Translations under genes and position numbers: made by a program | Assembly: GCA_012719125.1 (NCBI GenBank) | Contig: JAAYAY010000372.1 | Location: forward strand, 1 to 64,000 | Origin: Planctomycetaceae bacterium | GTDB lineage: Bacteria > Planctomycetota > Planctomycetia > Pirellulales > Thermoguttaceae | Reading direction: 5' to 3' | Length of the DNA: 64,000 nucleotides | The notes under the pieces: model-generated | The model's input: the letters and a program-made list of their open reading frames with translations, nothing else | Told to the model about the DNA's origin: nothing | The model's database searches: none | Shown here: piece after piece, positions 16,089 through 24,861 of the stretch | How the letters are laid out: every line of letters begins with the position of its first letter | How positions within the stretch are numbered: the first letter of the stretch is position 1

Positions 16089-18212
16089 ATGAATCGTGCG
16101 ATCCTGCGATGCGTCGTAGGGCTGCTCGCCCTGGCAGCGTTCGAGCCGGCCGGCGTGCTGGCCAAGGATACCAAGATCGTTCTGCTGGCCGGCGTCAAAA
16201 GCCACGGCCCCGGCGAACACGAGCACGAACGAGCCGCCATGCTACTGATGCACTGCATCGACACGTCGTTGAACGTCAGGCACGTGGACGTCGAGGTGGG
16301 CACGAACGGCTGGCCGGAGGACGAGACTACGTTGGACGACGCCGACACGATTGTGCTTCTCTGCGACGGCGCTGCGAAAGGCGTGCAACATCCGCTGGTG
16401 CGAGACCATCACATGCCGGTTCTCGAGAAACAGATGAAGCGAGGCTGCGGGCTGGTCGTTATCCACTGGGGGTTGATGCTGCCGTCGGAACTCGGCAATG
16501 AGACGTTCTTGAAATGGATCGGCGGGTTCAAGGACTACGAGAATCCGCCGCGACCGATCGGCGAGCCGCTTCGATTGCAGGATTGGTCCAAGCAGGCCGG
16601 TCATCCGATCCTGCGGGGCGTGAAACCGTTCGAAATGCCCGCGGACGAGAAGTACAAGACGCCGGAACGATTGCTGTCGGACGATGCGGGCTTCACGCCG
16701 ATCTTGCCGTTTCCGGGAAAGGCCGGCGATCCGGTCTGGGCATGGGCGTGGCAGCGCAAAGACGGGGGACGCGGCTTCGGCTTCAGCGGCGGGCATTACT
16801 TCGCAGCCTGGCAGTGCGAGGGCTTGCGCATGGTCGTGTTGAACGCCATTCTGTGGACCGCCCACGCGCCGGTGCCCGACGACGGGTCGATCTCGTCGCT
16901 GCCGGCACCGTTGACCACGCCGCCGGAACCGGTTTTCATTCCTATCAAGATCGACGGGCCGGTGAACGACCCGGCCGCGGGTACGTATTGGTACGGCCCG
17001 TTCAACGAATCGTGTTCGCTCGTCGACGTGAACGGCGACGGCGCGATGGACATCACCTGCGGAGTGAACTGGTACGCGAACCCGGGACGCCGGGGCGGCC
17101 GCTGGGCGAAGCACGCCAACTACTTCGACGACGCTGAGAAGAGGGAGTTTACCCAGACCCATTGCGACGAAACGGCCCTGGACGTCAACCGCGACGGGCT
17201 GGTCGACGTGGTGAACTCGGGCTATCAGTCGGACATCGCGGGCGTGCTTTGGCATGAGAATCCCGGCAAGAAGGGGGGCAAATGGAAGGTGCATCGGCTG
17301 CACATGTCGCCTTATATGGAAGGCATCGAGTTGGCCGACATCAACGGCGACGGCCATCAGGACATTGTTCTGAATCATTTTCGCAAGTACGGCGGCGTGG
17401 AGGGGGAGGGCTCGGTGGCCCACGTTGCTCCGATTGTGTGGCTGGAATCGATCGACAAGGCTCCGTGGCTGGTCGAACACCTTATCGCCGCCGCGGCGGA
17501 CGACCACGGCGTCGGTGTCGGCGACATCAACGGCGACGGGCGATTGGACATCGTGACCAAGCACGGCTGGTACGAGGCGCCGCCCAAACCGGCCACGGAG
17601 AAATGGATACACCATCCGGACTACGAAATTCCGTACCGGACTTCGCAGCCGATCCTGGTGACGGACGTCAACGGCGACAAGCTCAACGATCTGATCGCCG
17701 GCAACGGCCACGGGTACGGCCTCTACTGGTACGAGCAGCGCTGCGATGAATCCGGGAAGCGTTCGTTTGTGCCGCACGTGATCGAGGAGCATTACGCCCA
17801 ATTTCACACGATGGTGCTGGCCGATATGAACGGCGACGGCAAGGCCGACCTGTTGACCGGCAAGCGTCTGATGGGCCACGACGGCCGCGACGGGGGCGAG
17901 TGGGATCCGTTGTTCATGTTCTGGTACGACATCGCGGGCGGCAAGTTCGAGCGGCACGTGATCTTTTTGAACAACCTGCAATACTATCCCGGTCTGACCA
18001 ACGCCAACGATCCGCCGCAGTACGCGCCCGGCACGGGCATGAGAATCACCGTCGGCGACGTCGACGGCGACGGGCAGTCCGACATCGTGATGTCGGGGCG
18101 CGGGGGGCTTTACGTGTTCTTCCATCGAGGCATGACGCCCCGTTTGAAGTCGGCCAATCCCAAGGTGCCGATGATCGGTGAGAAGCTTCCCGCTTCGGCG
18201 TCAGGCACTTGA
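16089..18212 (+). CDS. secreted ThuA-like domain protein with FG-GAP/VCBS repeats
   Basis: A 707-residue exported protein with a signal peptide ending near VLAKD. Residues 25-260 resemble the ThuA trehalose-utilisation fold, a class I glutamine-amidotransferase-like domain (TKIVLLAGVKSHGPGEHEH, CGLVVIHWGLMLPSE, GFSGGHYFAAW). The rest is a seven-fold beta-propeller-like series with calcium-type loops: DVNGDGAMD, DVNRDGLVD, DINGDGHQD, DINGDGRLD, DVNGDKLND, DMNGDGKAD and DVDGDGQSD. ATG 16089 was chosen because the signal peptide begins there. Gfo/Idh/MocA genes on both sides suggest polysaccharide or sugar-derivative metabolism. No catalytic activity can be assigned. Confidence 0.85.
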   Translation: MNRAILRCVVGLLALAAFEPAGVLAKDTKIVLLAGVKSHGPGEHEHERAAMLLMHCIDTSLNVRHVDVEVGTNGWPEDETTLDDADTIVLLCDGAAKGVQHPLVRDHHMPVLEKQMKRGCGLVVIHWGLMLPSELGNETFLKWIGGFKDYENPPRPIGEPLRLQDWSKQAGHPILRGVKPFEMPADEKYKTPERLLSDDAGFTPILPFPGKAGDPVWAWAWQRKDGGRGFGFSGGHYFAAWQCEGLRMVVLNAILWTAHAPVPDDGSISSLPAPLTTPPEPVFIPIKIDGPVNDPAAGTYWYGPFNESCSLVDVNGDGAMDITCGVNWYANPGRRGGRWAKHANYFDDAEKREFTQTHCDETALDVNRDGLVDVVNSGYQSDIAGVLWHENPGKKGGKWKVHRLHMSPYMEGIELADINGDGHQDIVLNHFRKYGGVEGEGSVAHVAPIVWLESIDKAPWLVEHLIAAAADDHGVGVGDINGDGRLDIVTKHGWYEAPPKPATEKWIHHPDYEIPYRTSQPILVTDVNGDKLNDLIAGNGHGYGLYWYEQRCDESGKRSFVPHVIEEHYAQFHTMVLADMNGDGKADLLTGKRLMGHDGRDGGEWDPLFMFWYDIAGGKFERHVIFLNNLQYYPGLTNANDPPQYAPGTGMRITVGDVDGDGQSDIVMSGRGGLYVFFHRGMTPRLKSANPKVPMIGEKLPASASGT

Positions 18213-18313
18213 GCAACGCGGAGAGAATCCGCCAGTTCGACTATTCGATCACCACTCCGGACACATCGCTGTTTCTGGTAGAATCTTCTTGTCCGAACAG
18301 GAGCGACAAAACC

Positions 18314-19732
18314 ATGAAGACCCCGTGCAATCGAAGACGCTTTCTTTCCGCGGCCGTGGCGAGCGGAGCCGGACTGATGATTCTGCCGAACAGTCTGTCG
18401 GCACGCACCTATCAAGCCAATGAGAAGCTGGACATTGCGCTCGTGGGGGTCGGCTCGCGCGGCCGAACGCATTGGCTCAAGGCCGTTCCCCAGATGGGCG
18501 AGAATATGGCCGTCTTGTGCGACGTGAACGAGAGGCAATTGGAGGGACCGTCGAAACTGTTTCCGTCCGCGCGGCAATTCCGCGACTTCCGCAAGATGTT
18601 CGACGAGATGGATCGGCAGATCGACGCCGTGGTGATCGCCACGCCGGTGCATTCGCACGCCGTGATTGCAGCAGCGGCCATGCAGCGGGGCAAGCACGTC
18701 TACCTGGAGAAACCGTTGACGCGGACCGTGGGCGAGGCGCGAGCCTTGCGCGAAATGGCGCGGAAGTGCAAGGTGGCCACGCAGATGGGCAACCAGGGCA
18801 TGGCCACCGACTCGTTTCGCCGCACGTTGGAGTTGGTTCAGGACGGCGCCATCGGTCCGGTTCGGGAGGCACACATCTTCTACGAGGCCGGCGGGACGGG
18901 ACCTCTGAACCGTCCTCAGGGACAACCGGTTCCCGACACGCTCGACTGGGATTTGTGGATCGGCCCGGCGCCGACAAGGCCGTTCTATCCCGACTACTTG
19001 CTTTGCCAGTGGCCTTGGACCGAAAAGGAAACGGGGGTTTTGGGCTGGCCGAACTGGCGCGACTTCAGCGGCGGTTTTCTGAGCGGTGCCGGAGCCCACG
19101 CGATCAACCTGGCGTTCAAAGCCCTGGACGTGCAATCACTGTGGGAGGACGCCGGCGAGAATCGCACGATTCGCGTCACGACGGAGATCTCGCAGCGATG
19201 TCCGGAAACCTTTCCCCGCTATCAGTTCCTTCACTTCAACATCCCGGCTCACGGCACGATTCCCGAATCTCAAGTCCACTGGCACCAGGCGTTCGAATCG
19301 AATGCCGAGCGGCGCGCCGTACTCGAACGTCTTGAAAAGCTCGCGGGCCAGCCGCTCGTCAACAAGGGGAGTTGGGTGCCGAACTCCTTCGTGCTGGTCA
19401 TCGGCGAAAAGGGGATGGCTTTTGCCAACTTCCACAATTCGAAGTGCACGTTGTTGCCCGAGAAGAGCTTTCCCGATGCCGGCGGTCCGCCGCAGAAGCT
19501 GCCCCGTTCGGGAAGCCACGAACGCGAATGGGCCGCCGCGTGCAAGGGAGGCCCGAGAGCGATCTCCAATTTCGACTACTCCGGCCCGGCGTCGGAGTTC
19601 TTGAGCCTGGGAAACATCGCTTCCCTGGTCGACCGGCCGTTCGAGTACGACCCGATCGCCATGAAAATCGTCGGCGACGACGAGGCCGACGGCCTGTTGA
19701 ATCCGCCCTATCGAGAGGGGTGGATTTTGTAG
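18314..19732 (+). CDS. Tat-exported Gfo/Idh/MocA oxidoreductase
   Basis: A 472-residue member of the family. It has a Tat signal (NRRRFLSAAVASGAG), a Rossmann start ALVGVGSRGR and the catalytic-region hallmark YLEKPLTRTVGEA. The C-terminal half carries WIGPAP and GAGAHAINLAFKALD. ATG 18314 is chosen because the signal peptide starts there. It is 101 bases behind the ThuA-FG-GAP gene on the same strand and probably cotranscribed. A strong hairpin at 19936-20007 follows. Confidence 0.88.
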   Translation: MKTPCNRRRFLSAAVASGAGLMILPNSLSARTYQANEKLDIALVGVGSRGRTHWLKAVPQMGENMAVLCDVNERQLEGPSKLFPSARQFRDFRKMFDEMDRQIDAVVIATPVHSHAVIAAAAMQRGKHVYLEKPLTRTVGEARALREMARKCKVATQMGNQGMATDSFRRTLELVQDGAIGPVREAHIFYEAGGTGPLNRPQGQPVPDTLDWDLWIGPAPTRPFYPDYLLCQWPWTEKETGVLGWPNWRDFSGGFLSGAGAHAINLAFKALDVQSLWEDAGENRTIRVTTEISQRCPETFPRYQFLHFNIPAHGTIPESQVHWHQAFESNAERRAVLERLEKLAGQPLVNKGSWVPNSFVLVIGEKGMAFANFHNSKCTLLPEKSFPDAGGPPQKLPRSGSHEREWAAACKGGPRAISNFDYSGPASEFLSLGNIASLVDRPFEYDPIAMKIVGDDEADGLLNPPYREGWIL

Positions 19733-19935
19733 TTCCTTGCGCGTTGTATTGGTCCCGGCATGGTCCGAGGAGATCGCGGGAAACCGATAACCGCTTGGGC
19801 TTGCCCAACATTTCGTTGCGTTCGAGTGTCAGCGAAGCACGGCTGAACGTGGGACGAACCCATGCAGCTATCGATTCACTACTTGGACAGCGCCAGTTTA
19901 AGCAGTCGCTAGCAATCGCAACTTCCTGAGGTTTG

Positions 19936-20007
19936 CTCGTTTAACGCCCAGCCGAAGGCGCCGGCCGCACTACGGAAGCCGGCGCCTTCGGCTGGGCGTT
20001 AAACGAG
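19936..20007. repeat. perfect 30-bp inverted repeat between convergent genes
   Basis: Arms 19936-19965 and 19978-20007 are exactly complementary over 30 bases around a 12-base loop. It begins CTCGTTTAACGCCCAGCCG. It lies between the stops of two convergent oxidoreductase genes, so it could terminate transcription from both sides. It lacks a T tract, and a MITE or REP-type origin is also possible. The rest of 19733-20051 holds no gene. Confidence 0.85.
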
Positions 20008-20051
20008 GGTCCAGGTTCTCAGACTGCACCGAAGTGGCGATGTCCAACTAG

Positions 20052-21263
20052 TTACTGCACAAGCCTACCCAAGTCCGGCGCCAGGGATTTGTTCTCCTTG
20101 AGGACCTCGTCAGAGGTGACCAGCGTGCCGCGACTGCCGGCCTCGCGGCCCAGAATCGCTGCCAGGTTCGCGTTGACGCTCGGCTGGACGGTCGGGTTGT
20201 CGTGAATGCCGCCCGTGATGTTCTTGTGGAACGTGTCGATGTTCGTCCGGGCGCCGAACTGGTAGAGATCCTTCTTCTCGCCCCCCTCGTAACGCCAGTC
20301 GGAGCCGCGCATCCAGGTGGAACCGCCGTAGCGGGTCTCCATGTAGGAGTTCCAGCCGAAGACGTCGCAGCCGCAGTTGAAGGCGTGGTAGTTGCGGAAC
20401 TGGTCGCCCGAGTAGTTGGCCACCAGTCCACTGGGGAACTGGTAGGTGAGCGAGTAGGCGTCGGGCGAGTCGCCGTGCGGGTCTTCGCGGCAGGTAATGG
20501 CTTTGCCTACACAGCTTACGGGCAATTCTCCGGCGATCCAGAGCATGGCGTCGACGGCATGAATCCCGGCCACCACGAGTCGCCCGCCGCTCAAGCAGGT
20601 GTTCATCGTCCAAATCAGGCCGCGAAAACGATCGGCGAGGCAGTCGGTCATGGGCGGATCTTCGCGTCCCTCGTCGTCGTAATACACGCGCATGAAGCGG
20701 ATATCGCCCATAGCCCCGTCGCGAATCCGCTTGATGCACTCCAGCAGATACGGATCGACTCGGAGTTGGAAATCGACCAGAAAGACCTGGCCCTTACGAG
20801 TTGCTTTTTCGCCGGCCGCCTTGATTCGCAGGGTGCCGGGGACGTCCGTAGCGATCGGCTTGGCCATGTAGACGTGTGCTCCGGCCTCGACTGCCGCCTC
20901 GGCGTGATCCGGAAAGCAGTAGGGGGGCGTTTTCAGGACCAGGGCTTCGACGCCCGAATCAAGCACTCGCTGGTAGCCCTTCAGGCCGGAGAAGACCTTG
21001 CTCTCGGGCACACCCAGTTTGGCCGCCTGGGCCAGGCCGATTTCGGGGAAGTAGTCGCAGAGTGCGGCCACCTCGAAACCCTCATGCTCGTGGAACATCT
21101 GGGCGATCATCGAGCCCCGCCCGCCCAGACCCATGCATCCGACCTTGACGCGGGAATTGGCCTGCGTGCCGAAGGCCGTTTTCGCACTCATGATCGACAG
21201 GCCGGCGGTTGATGCGGCTGCGGTGGTGAGGAAACGTCGCCGGGTGGAGCCGAGGTTGTTCAT
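20052..21263 (-). CDS. Tat-exported Gfo/Idh/MocA oxidoreductase, AKP variant
   Basis: A 403-residue protein with a Tat signal (TRRRFLTTAAASTAG) and a Rossmann start CMGLGGRGSM. At the position of the family hallmark EKP it reads YMAKPIATD, so the Lys and Pro remain but the Glu is Ala. The substrate domain contains LSGGRLVVAGIHAVDAMLW. It is convergent with the oxidoreductase at 18314 and lies just downstream of flhB on the same strand, though I see no functional link to flagella. It starts at the ATG at 21263. Confidence 0.87.
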   Translation of the reverse strand: MNNLGSTRRRFLTTAAASTAGLSIMSAKTAFGTQANSRVKVGCMGLGGRGSMIAQMFHEHEGFEVAALCDYFPEIGLAQAAKLGVPESKVFSGLKGYQRVLDSGVEALVLKTPPYCFPDHAEAAVEAGAHVYMAKPIATDVPGTLRIKAAGEKATRKGQVFLVDFQLRVDPYLLECIKRIRDGAMGDIRFMRVYYDDEGREDPPMTDCLADRFRGLIWTMNTCLSGGRLVVAGIHAVDAMLWIAGELPVSCVGKAITCREDPHGDSPDAYSLTYQFPSGLVANYSGDQFRNYHAFNCGCDVFGWNSYMETRYGGSTWMRGSDWRYEGGEKKDLYQFGARTNIDTFHKNITGGIHDNPTVQPSVNANLAAILGREAGSRGTLVTSDEVLKENKSLAPDLGRLVQ

Positions 21264-21369
21264 GGCAGTCCTCGGGAAAGGTGGCCCATGAGGGTAGGCG
21301 TGTCAGACCGCCCGCATTATGTGGCGATTGCTCGCTACAGGCAACAGTCAGAGAGTGAGAGCGCTGTTT

Positions 21370-21474
21370 CAATGCCTCGTCCGTATCCCAAACTCGAACC
21401 GATGCGGTACCGATGCCGGCCATCGTTTCGCCGTCGGCGGAGAACTCGATCCGGTCGATCGTTACAGAATTCAC
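21370..21474 (-). pseudogene. WD40-repeat remnant behind flhB
   Basis: A reading frame opens with GTG at 21474, overlapping the flhB stop (GTGA). It gives NSVTIDRIEFSADGETMA and then SVRVWDTDEAL, the last blade of a WD40 protein (FSxDGxxxA...VRVWD). The similarity ends after about 35 residues, and the frame then runs uselessly into the oxidoreductase. This looks like the end of a larger WD40 gene left after rearrangement. Confidence 0.4.
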
Positions 21475-22553
21475 GCCGCGCGGGCCGACGGGGCTTCGCG
21501 GCCCTGCAGTTGGTAGACGTAGGCCAGGACCTCGGCGACGGCGGCGTAGCGTTGATGAGGGACCGGCTTGCCCACGTCGACTTCGCGATAGAGGGCCTGG
21601 GCGAGGGGCTTCTTCTCGACGATGGGGATGCCGTTTTCGAGAGCGAGCCGGCGGATGCGTTGGGCAAGGACTCCGGCGCCCTTGGCCACGACGATCGGCG
21701 CGTCCATCTTCTCCGGCTCGTACTGGATGGCGATCGCCAGTTCCGTGGGGTTGGTGACGACCACATCGGCCTTGGGAACGGCCTCGGAGAGCCGGTCCAT
21801 GGCCAGCTTGCGCTGGACGGCCTTGCGCCGGGCCGCGATGTGCGGATCGCCTTCCAGGTTGCGCATTTCCTCGCGGACCTCCTGGTGGGTCATGCGGAGG
21901 TCCTGTTCGTGCTTCCAGCGTTGGAAGCCGTAGTCGAGGATGGCGAGGATCAGCAGGGCTATGCCGATCTTGACCGTCGTCCAGAGCAGAAGTTGCGTCA
22001 TGTAGACGGTCACCTCGCCGACCGACAGGGCGGCAAGGCCCAGAATCGTGTCTTTTTCTCCGTAGAGTGCGAAGTAGGCGACCGCGGCGACCACCAGGAC
22101 CTTGAACAGTCCGAAGACCAGGCGTGCTACGCTCTGTACCGAGAACAGACGTTTCGCCCCTTTCAGGGGATCGATCTTGGAGAGTTCAGGTTGAACCTTC
22201 TTGGGAACGAACATGAAGCCGACCTGGGCGAGGTTGGCGGCGACGGCCGCCACAAGGACCAATCCGAAGACGGGCAGCAGTTCTCCAGCCAAGCCAGCGA
22301 TCGTACCGTTCCAGACCGAAACGGCGAAGTTGACGTCGGCTTCCACCCAGGGGTCGCCGCCCAGCAGGCGCCGGCTATAGTCGGCGACGAATTGCGTGAC
22401 GCTCCGCCCGGCCGTCAACAGAATGAGTGTTCCCGCCAGCAGCAGCACGGCCGAACTCAGGTCCTGACTTTTGGCAGCCTGCCCCTCCTCGCGGGCTTTC
22501 TGCCTGCGATGCGGCGTTGGATCCTGTGTTTTGTCTCCGTCTTGATCGGGCAT
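21471..22553 (-). CDS. flhB: flagellar export switch protein FlhB
   Basis: A 360-residue export-gate protein that switches substrate specificity from hook to filament. An N-terminal basic stretch (TPHRRQKAREEGQAAKSQDL) precedes four membrane segments and a cytoplasmic domain with VPKADVVVTNPTELAIAI, VVAKGAGVLAQRIRRLA and ALYREVDVGKPVP. The self-cleavage site is normally Asn-Pro-Thr-His. Here the codons give NPTE (ACG GAA). It follows fliR by 138 bases, an AT-containing spacer with short direct repeats, and is the last flagellar gene of the superoperon. Confidence 0.94.
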   Translation of the reverse strand: MPDQDGDKTQDPTPHRRQKAREEGQAAKSQDLSSAVLLLAGTLILLTAGRSVTQFVADYSRRLLGGDPWVEADVNFAVSVWNGTIAGLAGELLPVFGLVLVAAVAANLAQVGFMFVPKKVQPELSKIDPLKGAKRLFSVQSVARLVFGLFKVLVVAAVAYFALYGEKDTILGLAALSVGEVTVYMTQLLLWTTVKIGIALLILAILDYGFQRWKHEQDLRMTHQEVREEMRNLEGDPHIAARRKAVQRKLAMDRLSEAVPKADVVVTNPTELAIAIQYEPEKMDAPIVVAKGAGVLAQRIRRLALENGIPIVEKKPLAQALYREVDVGKPVPHQRYAAVAEVLAYVYQLQGREAPSARAA

Positions 22554-22560
22554 CGACGTG

Positions 22561-22631
22561 AGTTGTCAGTTGTCGGGGTTCAGGGTTCGGGTGGAGTTGT
22601 TAGGGTTCAGGTGGAGTTGTCAGGGTTCAGG
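22561..22631. repeat. short direct repeats between flhB and fliR
   Basis: The spacer contains imperfect copies of GGGTTCAGGTGGAGTTGT, including GGGTTCGGGTGGAGTTGT, with repeated GGGTTCAGG blocks, followed by AGCTCACAGCTCACAGC. It is a small degenerate minisatellite and does not code for protein. Confidence 0.6.
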
Positions 22632-22691
22632 ATTGATTTTCGGGAATATGCTTGGATGATGCCTCGAAGCTCACAGCTCACAGCGCAAAGC

Positions 22692-23483
22692 TCACGGGGG
22701 GTTAGTCACTTCCAGGGACTCGAACAAGAGGCTGAGGGCGGGGTCGACTTGCTGCTGGAAGACCCAGACGGATGCGCCGAGGACGAAGAACACGGCGCCG
22801 AAGGTGATCAAGGCGTTGGCTCCAAAACCGACGGCCAGGATGTTCAGTTGCGGAAGGGTGCGGCTGATGAGTCCCATGACGAGGGTCGAGAGCAGCAGGG
22901 CCGTGACGACGGGTGCGGCGGCCCGAATACCGAGCGAGAAGCTCTGGCCGACGAGGATGACGAACGTATCGGCGATGTCGACGGGGACCGTGCCGCTTCC
23001 CGGCGGCAGGGCAGAGAACGTATCGAGCAAGGCCGCCATGACCGCGCGGTGTCCTCCGATGAGGAGGAAGACGGCCAGGCCGGTGAGGTACAGGAATCGC
23101 GAGAACAGGGGGACATTTTCGCCCGAGGCGGGATCGAAGACCTCGGCCAGCATCATGCCGCCCATCCGTTCGATCAGTTGCCCAGCGAGTTGGAATCCGG
23201 AGAAGAGGATTGTGATTCCCAGGCCGAGCGTCAACCCGATCAGCAATTCTCCGGCCAGGACGACGGCATACTGGACGTTCGTTTCGGGATCGGCGACCGG
23301 TGTATCCCATTGGCTGGGGAGAATGAGAACCGACAGCGCCATTGCGAGGAGCGCCCGGATTCGCATGGGCACGTCGGTCGAGCCGAAGATCGGCGCCGTC
23401 ATGACCAGCCCGCTCACGCGGGTCAGCACGAGCGTGAAGATCAGCAGCTTGGCGACGTCGAGTTGTGCGATCCAATCAGCCAC
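22692..23483 (-). CDS. fliR: flagellar export apparatus protein FliR
   Basis: A 263-residue polytopic protein of the export gate, with six predicted membrane segments. The family signature is in the middle (FQLAGQLIERMGGMMLAEVFD), and the ending region has LISRTLPQLNILAVGF. The GTG start at 23483 is 6 bases beyond the fliQ stop. The order fliP-fliQ-fliR-flhB is the usual one. Confidence 0.94.
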   Translation of the reverse strand: MADWIAQLDVAKLLIFTLVLTRVSGLVMTAPIFGSTDVPMRIRALLAMALSVLILPSQWDTPVADPETNVQYAVVLAGELLIGLTLGLGITILFSGFQLAGQLIERMGGMMLAEVFDPASGENVPLFSRFLYLTGLAVFLLIGGHRAVMAALLDTFSALPPGSGTVPVDIADTFVILVGQSFSLGIRAAAPVVTALLLSTLVMGLISRTLPQLNILAVGFGANALITFGAVFFVLGASVWVFQQQVDPALSLLFESLEVTNPP

Positions 23484-23489
23484 AGGCTG

Positions 23490-23756
23490 CTAGAACCTCC
23501 CCGGAATGCCGTTGATCAGTTCGGTCGTGTATTGAAGCATGTGGGTAATGAGCCAAGGGAGCGTGAGACTGAGCACGGCCACCATGGCAACCAGTTTCGG
23601 CACAAAGGCGATCGTTTGTTCCTGGATCTGGGTGAGGGCCTGGAGCAGGCCCACGATCAATCCCACGACCATGCCGGCCAGCAGCACGGGGGAGCCGATG
23701 AGGACGGCCACCCAGATCGCCCTTCGCGCCAGATCAATCGCATCTTCCGGACTCAT
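23490..23756 (-). CDS. fliQ: flagellar export apparatus protein FliQ
   Basis: An 88-residue protein with two membrane helices: VLIGSPVLLAGMVVGLIVGL, then LVAMVAVLSLTLPWLITHML after the loop TQIQEQTIAFVPK. It has the typical FliQ length and sits between fliP and fliR. Confidence 0.95.
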   Translation of the reverse strand: MSPEDAIDLARRAIWVAVLIGSPVLLAGMVVGLIVGLLQALTQIQEQTIAFVPKLVAMVAVLSLTLPWLITHMLQYTTELINGIPGRF

Positions 23757-23832
23757 AGCCGATTCTCTTTTGTTGTCAGGCAGGCGAACGAAATCAATCT
23801 ACCCGTTAGACGCACCAATAGGGGCTGCGGCG

Positions 23833-24861
23833 TCACGTGTAGGGTGCAACGCTGTCCATGAGCATGCCGACGACCAGGTTCCAGCCGTCGAGCAGGACGA
23901 AGAGCATGATCTTAAACGGCATGGAGATGAGGACGGGCGGCAACATGAGCATTCCCATCGAGACCATCACGCTGGCGATGACCATGTCGATGATCAGGAA
24001 GGGGAGATAGATCTGAAATCCGATGAGGAACGCGACCTTGAGTTCGCTGACCATGTAGGCCGGCAGGAGAACGGTGAGCGGCACGTCGGAGTAGTCGTTG
24101 ATTTCCTCGGGCGGGTTGTCCATTCGGCTGAGGAACAGGTAGACGTCGTCGGTGTTCCCGGCCCGCTCGATTTGCATGCTCATGAAGCGGCGGATCGGAA
24201 CCTGGCCCATATCCCAGGCCTGCTCCATGGAGATCTCGTGATTCGTGTAAGGAACGATCGCCGTCTGGTAGACTTCCTTCCAGACCGGCGCCATCACCAG
24301 CAGCGTGATGAACAAGGCGAGCGTGGTAATCACCTGGCTGGGCGGAAGTTGCTGGGTGCCGATCGCCTGGCGGAGGATGCCGAGAACGACGACGACCCTG
24401 ACGAAGCAGGTCGTCATCATCAGCACGGCCGGGGCCAGGCTCAGCACCGTCAGCAGGAGCATGACCTGGAGCGTGGCACTGAGCCCTTCGGGGCTGGTCC
24501 ACTGCTTGGGCCCGCCGGCCAGCCCCTCGGGCAGATCCAGCGAGAGGGGACGGTTTGCCGTGTCTTGGGCCACGGCAGGGCTTAGCATCGTCAAACATGC
24601 CAGGATGACGCCCAGCCAGACCAGGGCGCGGCGCGAGCGGCTCTTGCGCCAGGCCTGGAGCGGAGTGATTTCGTCGCCCTTTTTAGTAACTTGCTTCAGA
24701 GAAGTTGTCGTACTTGAGTCAAGTTTTGGCGACTCGGCCTCGGTCTGAGGTGGAACCTCGTTAGAGTCTCTGTTCGGGACTTCTGCGCATGGTGCGCGCA
24801 TGTTCGTGAAGGTCGAGTTGCGGGCTTGCCCCGCCTTGGGCGGCCTTGCCGGTTCAGCCAT
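23833..24861 (-). CDS. fliP: flagellar export apparatus protein FliP with an inserted repeat peptide
   Basis: FliP forms the core of the export gate. The mature part is typical: [60 protein letters not shown] and [20 protein letters not shown]. It begins after a signal-like segment ([19 protein letters not shown]). The ATG at 24861 has GGAGG six bases upstream and overlaps the fliO stop, so it is well supported. It gives 342 residues with an unusually long N-terminus of about 80 residues before the first helix. Codons 7-31 or so are the translated minus strand of the dispersed repeat ([11 protein letters not shown]...CAEVPNRDS), inserted in frame after the first few codons. Confidence 0.92.
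   Translation of the reverse strand: MAEPARPPKAGQARNSTFTNMRAPCAEVPNRDSNEVPPQTEAESPKLDSSTTTSLKQVTKKGDEITPLQAWRKSRSRRALVWLGVILACLTMLSPAVAQDTANRPLSLDLPEGLAGGPKQWTSPEGLSATLQVMLLLTVLSLAPAVLMMTTCFVRVVVVLGILRQAIGTQQLPPSQVITTLALFITLLVMAPVWKEVYQTAIVPYTNHEISMEQAWDMGQVPIRRFMSMQIERAGNTDDVYLFLSRMDNPPEEINDYSDVPLTVLLPAYMVSELKVAFLIGFQIYLPFLIIDMVIASVMVSMGMLMLPPVLISMPFKIMLFVLLDGWNLVVGMLMDSVAPYT
24764..24843 (-). repeat. dispersed 75-82 bp element, copy B, inside fliP
   Basis: Same element as at 6077-6156, closest over TTCTGCGCATGGTGCGCGC and TTGCGGGCTTGCCCCGCC. It lies inside the fliP coding region and is translated on the minus strand without a stop. The downstream fliP frame is intact. Confidence 0.9.
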
